14,325 nucleotides of DNA from Theodoxus fluviatilis. Taxonomy: Eukaryota; Mollusca; Gastropoda; Cycloneritida; Neritidae. Shown here piece by piece: positions 8,970 through 14,325 of the stretch (within the stretch, counting starts at the first letter, position 1; each line of letters begins with the position of its first letter). The notes under the pieces were generated by a model, which saw only the letters and a program-made list of their open reading frames with translations, did not search any database and was not told the DNA's origin. Both the position numbers and the translations under genes were made by a program. The DNA lies in assembly GCA_034096865.1 (NCBI GenBank), contig JAWQFJ010028302.1, positions 25,001 to 39,325 of the forward strand. Direction: 5' to 3'.

Positions 8970-9120
8970 TCACAAAAACACCTTTTATGGCAATTGAAAA
9001 TCATCTGCGCATTGATGGAATAGTACATGTAGTTTTTTTCGATTGACGAACTCGTGTTATTGTTTAGAAGGTGCTTGAATTCGAATCTGGGTGCCGTCAA
9101 TGGCTCCAATGGCCGGAGAA
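8970..9120 (-). pseudogene. PIF/Harbinger transposase fragment
   Basis: On the minus strand (9115 downward) one frame reads IGAIDGTQIRIQAPSK and then stops at 9057-9059. Neighbouring frames continue with HEFVNRKK and YYSINAQMIFNCHKR. The order GxIDGTxIxIxAP, then VNRK, then YSINxQ is the hallmark of the DDE_Tnp_4 catalytic core of Harbinger transposases. The Asp in IDGT is the second catalytic Asp. Only about 45-50 residues of an expected 300-400 are visible. The N-terminal part would lie right of 9120 but is replaced by the inverted-repeat structure, and the third catalytic residue is missing. Frame breaks show it is dead. It is convergent with the Myb/SANT fragment. Confidence 0.65.
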
Positions 9121-9156
9121 GAGTTCACCAGGGGTCATATGGTAATTAGCAGCGCA

Positions 9157-9225
9157 GTGTAGCGTGGAAAATAGTATCCCGCGGAAAACAGTAACGGAAG
9201 TCATCGCAGAGTTATCTGCGAGGGA
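9157..9225 (+). repeat. Outer inverted repeat, left arm
   Basis: Sixty-nine bases (GTGTAGCGTGG at the outer end, TCTGCGAGGGA at the inner end) that match the reverse complement of 9845-9913 with two mismatches seen. The two arms flank the inner palindrome asymmetrically: 48 bp on this side, 229 bp on the other. Confidence 0.9.
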
Positions 9226-9273
9226 TTTTCTGAAAATTCAACTCTAAAAAGAGACGGCACCCGCCACTCCGCC

Positions 9274-9615
9274 TGACTGACTTGGCACGCCCGGGGAGTT
9301 ATGCTAAGATCCGGCCGCGTTAATATATCTGCGTTTTGTGACAAACGTCTTTCTCGGCGGTACTGTACTCCATGCACCTTAACGGTGCGCGTGATTCGGG
9401 TGTAATCTTAAGCTAAACGACGTTTATTGGCGCTGCTGAAATGGTCGAAGTCGGAAACATTCGGAACGTCGTTTAGCTTAAGATTACACCCGAATCACGC
9501 GCACCGTTAAGGTGCATGGAGTACAGTACCGCCGAGCAAGACGTTTGTCACAAAACGCAGATATATTTACGCGGCCGGATCTTAGCATAACTCCCCGGGC
9601 GTGCCAAGTCAGTCA
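9274..9615. repeat. Inner palindrome: 151-bp arms, 40-bp loop
   Basis: Arms 9274-9424 and 9465-9615 are reverse complements over their full length. Paired positions sum to 18889 throughout, so there are no net indels. I saw two mismatches (near 9317 and 9351). The arms start TGACTGACTTGGC and end at AAGCTAAACGACGTT. The loop is 9425-9464. The length of 342 bp fits a foldback-type or MITE-like non-autonomous DNA element, but no target-site duplication is obvious outside TGACTGAC/GTCAGTCA and no known family was recognised. Near-identity of the arms implies recent formation or ongoing homogenisation. A transcript through it would fold into a 151-bp duplex. Confidence 0.92.
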
Positions 9616-9844
9616 ACGGTCGCGTTTTATAAAACCAGACTACAAATAGACTACAGGGAGGTGACTCCCATATTATTTCCGGCAGGGGAGACGGCTTTAC
9701 AGGGGGAAAAACTTTTTTGAACGCTACATCATGTGTTAAACTACACAAATGCACCAAAACCTCGTAAAGCAACTAATGCGTCGTTTGTCGGAATATATTC
9801 CATGCGAAGAACAGGTGCAGGAGCGGTAAATTGCATAAAGCACG
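9616..9844. other. Right spacer inside the nested inverted repeat
   Basis: Lies between the inner and outer right arms. It has no counterpart of equal length on the left, where the spacer (9226-9273) is 181 bp shorter and shows no evident similarity. No protein or RNA feature was recognised. Confidence 0.6.
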
Positions 9845-9913
9845 TCCCTCGCAGATAACTCTGCGATGACTTCCGTTACTGTTTTCCACGGGTTACTATT
9901 TTCCACGCTACAC
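9845..9913 (-). repeat. Outer inverted repeat, right arm
   Basis: Reverse complement of 9157-9225. It ends at CGCTACAC. Read on the minus strand it lies in a short open frame preceded by ATGGCTGCGTG (MAACSVENSNPWKTVTEVI), which I could not assign to any family. Confidence 0.9.
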
Positions 9914-10944
9914 GCAGCCATGATGGTAGGTTGCATAACTTCCGGTGCTACATGTTGGGGTATGTTTCGGGTCTGTGTTGAGGAGTGATTATCGCTAGAT
10001 CGTGGCAAAAGGATGGCATTAAAGCATGCAAAATGTTTAATTAGATTTTTTAAAAACTAATCGAAAATAGTCATAATAGATTATTGTAACGTATACTTTC
10101 TGCACAAAACCCACAGAAAATAAGTAAACAAACCACACCGTGCGTACCTAGCAGACGAACACGATCGAACCGTAGCCACTACGCCAGCAGACGATCGAGC
10201 TAGTGTGATATAATGTTTCATGTAAAGCTCGAATGAGTGGCAGCAGATAGCTGTTTAGTTCTGGCTTGAATTGACTATTTCGTTTCCCTGGTCAGGCGAG
10301 GACAGAAAATTCACGATCATCGAGTCGATGAATGCATGATCAACTTGCCCGCATTCGGCGTAATGTAACGTGTAAGATTATGACAAGAAAAGCACAAAAC
10401 AAAGTTTCATGACAACTAAATTCACCAATTATATTAATAACTGACCATGTTTACACCTACAGCTAGTGCTCAAACCTTACAAAGCAAACAAAACATAGGC
10501 CCTCCTGCGGAGTGTGTCCCGGTCACGCATCAAAACTCAGTGCAGGAGTGATCGTTTCGCTTTTCTCTTATTTGTTTATTTGCTCCGACATGGTAAGCTG
10601 GCTGTCTTCGCGACGACAGTGTCTGCCCGAGTGTAGGTCACGCTGTTCACTTTGATAGACGTCTGCAACTGTGAAACGAAAATCTCGTCGTGGATAATGG
10701 TTTAACACTTGATACAAGTGTGTTCACCTTTGCACGAATATCTGTTTTGGCCAGTGTGACAAACTGATCAGAACGCCAGATCTTGGCAGAAGAGAAGTTA
10801 TCCCCAGTAGCCATTCAATTAAGCTTACAGAACACTTCACTCCTAGTTGTGCTTTCTACTTCTGCAAACCGTGTGACATACTCGAGTCTGTATTATTGTA
10901 TATGAAATAATCGTGATATCACGCAGTTCCGTTGTGCACTGGAG
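9914..10944. other. No identified feature
   Basis: About 1 kb of AT-richer unique sequence on which no coding, RNA or transposon signal was recognised. A minor perfect inverted repeat, ACACTTG/CAAGTGT, lies at about 10706-10721. On the minus strand near 10170-10190, words resembling tRNA A-box and B-box sequence occur only a few bases apart, too close for a promoter. Confidence 0.4.
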
Positions 10945-13083
10945 GCTACGTGTAGGTGTATTGCTACGTGTATGTGCATTGCTACGTGTATGTGTATTGC
11001 TACGTGTAGGTGTATTGCTACGTGTAGGTGCATTGCTACGTGTAGGTACATTGCTACGTGTATGTGCATTGCTACGTGTAGGTGCATTGCTACGTGTAGG
11101 TGCATTGCTACGTGTATGTGCATTGCTACGTGTAGGTGTAATGCTACGTGTAGGTGTATTGCTACGTGTAGGTGTATTGCTACGTGTAGGTGCATTGCTA
11201 CGTGTAGGTGTATTGCTACGTGTAGGTGTCTTGCTACGTGTAGGTGTCTTGCTACGTGTAGGTGTATTGCTACGTGTATGTGTATTGCTACGTGTAGGTG
11301 TATTGCTACGTGTAGGTGTATTGCTACGTGTAGGTGCATTGCTACGTGTAGGTGTATTGCTACGTGTAGGTGTATTGCTACGTGTAGGTGTATTGCAGAC
11401 GTGTAGGTGTATTGCTACGTGTAGGTGTATTGCTACGTGTAGGTGTATTGCTACGTGTAGGTGCATTGCTACGTGTAGGTGTATTGCAGACGTGTAGGTG
11501 TGTTGCTACGTGTAGGTGCATTGCTACGTGTATGTGCATTGCTACGTGTAGGTGTATTGCTACGTGTAGGTGTATTGCTACGTGTAGGTGTATTGCTACG
11601 TGTAGGTGTATTGCTACGTGTATGTGCATTGCTACGTGTAGGTGTATTGCTACGTGTAGGTGTATTGCTACGTGTAGGTGTATTGCTACGTGTAGGTGTA
11701 TTGCTACGTGTAGGTGTATTGCTACGTGTAGGTGTATTGCTACGTGAAGGTGCATTGCTACGTGTAGGTGTATTGCAGACGTGTAGGTGTATTGCTACAT
11801 GTGTATTGCTACGTGTAGGTGTATTGCTACGTGTAGGTGTATTGCTACGTGTAGGTGTATTGCTACGTATATGTGCATTGCTACGTGTAGGTGTATTGCT
11901 ACGTGTAGGTGCATTGCTACGTGTATGTGCATTGCTACGTGTAGGTGTATTGCTACGTGTAGGTGTATTGCTACGTGTAGGTGTATTGCTACGTGTAGGT
12001 GTCTTGCTACGTGTAGGTGTATTGCTACGTGTAGGTGTATTGCTACGTGTATGTGCATTGCTACGTGTAGGTGTATTGCTACGTGTAGGTGTATTGCTAC
12101 GTGTAGGTGCATTGCTACGTGTAGGTGTATTGCTACGGGTAGGTGTATTGCTACGTGTAGGTGCATTGCTACGTGTATGTGCATTGCTACGTGTAGGTGT
12201 ATTGCTACGTGTAGGTGTATTGCTACGTGTAGGTGTATTGCTACGTGTAGGTGTATTGCTACGTGTGAGTGTATTGCTACGTGTAGGTGTATTGCTACGT
12301 GTAGCTGTATTGCTACGTGTAGCTGTATTGCTACGTGTAGGTGTATTGCTACGTGTAGGTGTATTGCTACGTGTAGCTGTATTGCTACGTGTAGCTGTAT
12401 TGCTACGTGTAGGTGTAATGCTACGTGTAGGTGTATTGCTACGTGTAGGTGTATTGCTACGTGTAGGTGCATTGCTACGTGTAGGTGTATTGCAGACGTG
12501 TAGGTGTCTTGCTACGTGTAGGTGTATTGCTACGTGTAGGTGTATTGCTACGTGTATGTGCATTGCTACGTGTAGGTGTATTGCTACGTGTAGGTGTATT
12601 GCTACGTGTAGGTGCATTGCTACGTGTAGGTGTATTGCTACGTGTAGGTGTATTGCTACGTGTAGGTGTATTGCTACGTGTATGTGCATTGCTACGTGTA
12701 GGTGTATTGCTACGTGTAGGTGCATTGCTACGTGTAGGTGTATTGCTACGTGTAGGTGTATTGCTACGTGTATGTGCATTGCTACGTGTAGGTGTATTGC
12801 TACTTGTAGGTGTATTGCTACGTGTAGGTGCATTGCTACGTGTAGGTGTATTGCTACATGTAGGTGTATTGCTACGTGTAGGTGTATTGCTACGTGTAGG
12901 TGTATTGCTACGTGTAGGTGTATTGCTACGTGTAGGTGTATTGCTACGTTTAGGTGTATTGCTACGTGTAGGTGTATTGCTACGTGTATGTGCATTGCTA
13001 CGTGTAGGTGTATTGCTACGTGTAAGTGCATTGCTACGTGTAGGTGTAATGCTACGTGTAGGTGTATTGCTACGTGTAGGTTT
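10945..13083. repeat. 18-bp minisatellite, about 118 units
   Basis: Unit GCTACGTGTAGGTGTATT. Frequent variants end in GGTGCATT, ATGTGCATT or GGTGTCTT, or carry GCTGTATT in place of GGTGTATT. Because 18 is a multiple of three, each frame is constant. Two frames per strand contain no stop (CIATCR and VLLRVG repeats on plus; HLHVAI and TPTRSN on minus), and one per strand is closed by TAG. Open frames up to about 540 codons arise only from this. Units with GCAGACG in place of GCTACG (one base longer) occur at 11395, 11486, 11775 and 12492, and a 14-bp unit lies near 11790. Every unit carries TACGTG. Confidence 0.97.
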
Positions 13084-13192
13084 GCAGACGTGCAGTGAAT
13101 GTGGGAGCTTCTACTGCAGCTCCTGCAAGTAGCACCACGAGCTCAACGGTCGGCACCGGAGACGATGAGGAGAGTTTCTCGTCTTGTTTTGG
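13084..13192. other. Right flank of the 18-bp array
   Basis: Begins GCAGACGTGCAG, sharing GCAGACGTG with the variant units inside the array. This suggests the array edge has been copied inward, or that those units were derived at the edge. Otherwise unique, with no gene recognised. Confidence 0.5.
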
Positions 13193-13331
13193 GATAAATG
13201 AATGAATGAAATTTAAAGGCTTGTCCGTTTCTGTTGGCTATGTAAGGCCATTGATGACAAAAATAACCAGAGCCGGTTAGAGAAAGTCAAGGCTAGATTT
13301 CCCTCGTTATTCTCTTCTTACGAATCGAATG
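13193..13331 (-). mobile_element. Retroelement 3' end, copy B (inverted)
   Basis: On the minus strand this reads CGATTCGTAAGAAG, GAATAACGAGGGA, then GGCCTTACATAGCC and a short ATTC tail (about three units ending in ATTTATCC). It aligns along its length with copy A at 4421-4548, but the GGCC stem-loop part is more diverged. The tail is at 13193-13212. Orientation is opposite to copies A and C. The 5' end is unknown because a G-rich tract begins immediately beyond 13331. Confidence 0.6.
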
Positions 13332-13332
13332 A

Positions 13333-13404
13333 GGGGGCGCGGGGGGTGGGGTGGGGGGTGAGGGTGGGGGTGGGGTGATGGGGGTGGGGGGTGGGGCTGG
13401 GGGG
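13333..13404 (+). repeat. G-rich tract with G-quadruplex potential
   Basis: More than ten runs of four or more G separated by one to three bases (GGGGT, GGGGGT). This easily satisfies the usual four-tract rule for plus-strand G-quadruplexes. It is low-complexity and noncoding in appearance. Confidence 0.85.
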
Positions 13405-13436
13405 AGTGTGTGTGTATTCTCACCTCCCACCCACAG

Positions 13437-13605
13437 AGAGATGGTGTGCTTGTCTTGTTGCGGACAGGGAGATGACTGGGTGCTCACCAACCTGGTCAGG
13501 TTCACAGAAAAGCGCTTGCACCATCTGAACCAGAAAACGCGTAGTTTATCACTATTTCTGCGTGATTTGCGCAAGACTTTAATGTCGTCTACAAGCTGCA
13601 ACTGA
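13437..13605 (+). CDS. Candidate terminal exon, product unknown (weak)
   Basis: A pyrimidine-rich stretch ending CCACAG (13431-13436) looks like a 3' splice site. The following frame, from codon 13438, gives 55 residues starting EMVCLSCCGQGDDWVLTNLV and ending LMSSTSCN, with a TGA stop at 13603-13605. The central part is charged and helix-like (RFTEKRLHHLNQKTRSL). It resembles no family I recognise, and a minus-strand frame of similar length overlaps it, so this may be chance. There is no upstream exon in view: the sequence 5' of it is the G-rich tract and copy B. A polyadenylation signal was not evident nearby. Confidence 0.15.
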
Positions 13606-13870
13606 ATTGAAATCTACTTTACATGTAAGCCAATAAGTTATTCCTGAGGGAATTTGTGTACCAAATTGAGCAAACAATGTGCTTACTTCAACATGGCGAT
13701 GGTTAAAGACCCGGTTTACAACCATTTAAACGTGGAACGGTGGTTGGTTTAATTCTTTCCTGGAGAACGCCTGCAAATAGTGCACATCATCTTCAGTATG
13801 TCATGAAGCACCTTTTCAAGCTCTAAATATTTACTTCATACTTTGATCGTGTGGATAGAAGTCTCCCTGC
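13606..13870. other. No identified feature
   Basis: AT-moderate unique sequence between the candidate exon and the C-rich tract. No gene, RNA or transposon was recognised. Confidence 0.4.
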
Positions 13871-13965
13871 CTCCCCACCACCACCACCACCCCCTACCCC
13901 CCACCCCCACCCCCCACCCCCCACCGTCATCCCCACCCCCGCCCCCACCCCCACTGCTACCCCCG
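13871..13965 (-). repeat. C-rich tract (minus-strand G-quadruplex potential)
   Basis: CCACC and CCCCCAC repeats over about 95 bp. The G-rich strand is the minus strand, opposite to 13333-13404. It produces a glycine/valine-rich minus-strand frame that is not a credible protein. Confidence 0.85.
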
Positions 13966-14090
13966 CTTTCACCCTTACTTTATGGCCTCCTCTCGCCTGG
14001 TTGGTGAAAATACATTGCCTGTTCATGTGATCTGTTCGCCCTGGGTGCTGCTTATTTAGATTAGAATGCATGTGTTGCAAGGAGTTTTCT

Positions 14091-14143
14091 TAGCCTTATT
14101 TTTACATTGCCTACAAAGGCTGCTAGGCCTTCAAACATCATTC
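14091..14143 (+). mobile_element. Retroelement 3' end, copy C
   Basis: AGCCTTATTTTTACATTGCC, then CTACAAAGGC, TAGGCCTT and CAAACATCATTCATCC match the last part of copy A, including the stem-forming AAGGC/GCCTT (here AAGGC-TGCTAG-GCCTT) and the tail start. Upstream similarity to A and B fades before 14090, so either the body is more diverged or the copy is 5'-truncated. Confidence 0.55.
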
Positions 14144-14325
14144 ATCCACCCATCCATCCATCCATTTATTTGTTCAACCATTCATCCATCCATCGTTTCC
14201 ACCCGTACACCCCTCTATCCCTCCCTCCCTCGATCCATTTATCCATCCATTATCCACTCATTTATCTATTCATCTACCCATTCATCTACCCATCCACTTT
14301 CCATTTATTCATTTATCCAGCCAGC
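14140..14325 (+). repeat. Degenerate ATCC/ATTC/ATTT tetranucleotide tail
   Basis: CATCC, CATTT and CATTC words in register, with frequent substitutions (CCTCC, ACCC), run to the end of the window. It starts directly at the tail of copy C and is less regular than the array at 4545-4873, which suggests an older tail. Confidence 0.9.

Noticed and set aside
9070..9110. B-box-like TTCGAATC as a SINE
   Set aside because: The same bases on the minus strand encode the GAIDGTQIRIQAP motif of a Harbinger transposase, a better explanation supported by the adjacent VNRK and YSINAQ motifs.
10165..10195. tRNA gene or tRNA-derived SINE promoter on the minus strand
   Set aside because: A-box-like TGGCGTAGTGG and B-box-like GGTTCGATC are only a few bases apart, too close for pol III internal promoter spacing, and no cloverleaf can be drawn.
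10843..13132. Long open frames (up to about 540 codons) on both strands as repetitive proteins
   Set aside because: The 18-bp unit is a multiple of three and leaves two frames per strand free of stops, so these are by-products of the array. There is no domain, signal peptide or unique portion of note.
13823..14080. Glycine-rich minus-strand open frame as a gene
   Set aside because: Its glycine/valine run is the C-rich low-complexity tract, and the rest has no recognisable feature.

Overview
The window looks like non-genic, repeat-dense DNA from an animal genome, most plausibly a marine invertebrate such as a gastropod mollusc. That call is an inference. It rests on decayed L2/CR1-type LINE sequence, a LINE-like 3' end with an (ATT)n tail, PIF/Harbinger relics, long minisatellites, abundant tri- and tetranucleotide arrays, and no compact prokaryote-style genes. 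No intact protein-coding gene, rRNA, tRNA or CRISPR array could be supported. The very long open frames come from tandem repeats whose unit lacks stops in those frames.

Layout. 1-2202: non-repetitive, GC-moderate sequence with only weak exon-like stretches. 2203-3849: a 25-bp minisatellite of about 66 units. 3850-5040: short unique stretches, an (ACA)n run, a (GGGT)n run, and a retroelement 3' end (copy A) that leads into a long (ATCC)n array. 5041-5362: a plus-strand LINE-like 3' end ending in (ATT)n. 5371-about 7640: a minus-strand L2/CR1-type LINE. Read from its 5' side it has a leader, APE endonuclease, linker and the start of reverse transcriptase, all broken by frameshifts and one internal deletion, and cut off next to the (ATT)n. 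7640-8145: no identifiable content.

8146-about 9120: remains of a PIF/Harbinger-type DNA transposon. They are a plus-strand Myb/SANT-like (NAIF1-like) gene fragment and a convergent minus-strand transposase fragment with the GAIDGT and NRK motifs, with a (CA)n array between them. 9157-9913: a nested inverted repeat. Its near-perfect 151-bp arms around a 40-bp loop sit inside a second pair of 69-bp arms. 9914-10944: nothing identified. 10945-13083: an 18-bp minisatellite of about 118 units with partial higher-order structure. 13193-13331: an inverted copy (B) of the retroelement 3' end seen at 4421-4548. 13333-13404: a G-rich tract. 13437-13605: a weak candidate exon. 13871-13965: a C-rich tract. 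14091-14325: a third 3' end (copy C) with a degenerate ATCC/ATTC tail running off the window.

The parts are relics and do not form a working pathway. The recurring theme is that retroelement 3' ends adjoin several of the microsatellites (ATT and ATCC/ATTC), while the two large minisatellites appear independent and show the usual signs of unequal exchange. The most unusual structure is the nested palindrome at 9157-9913.
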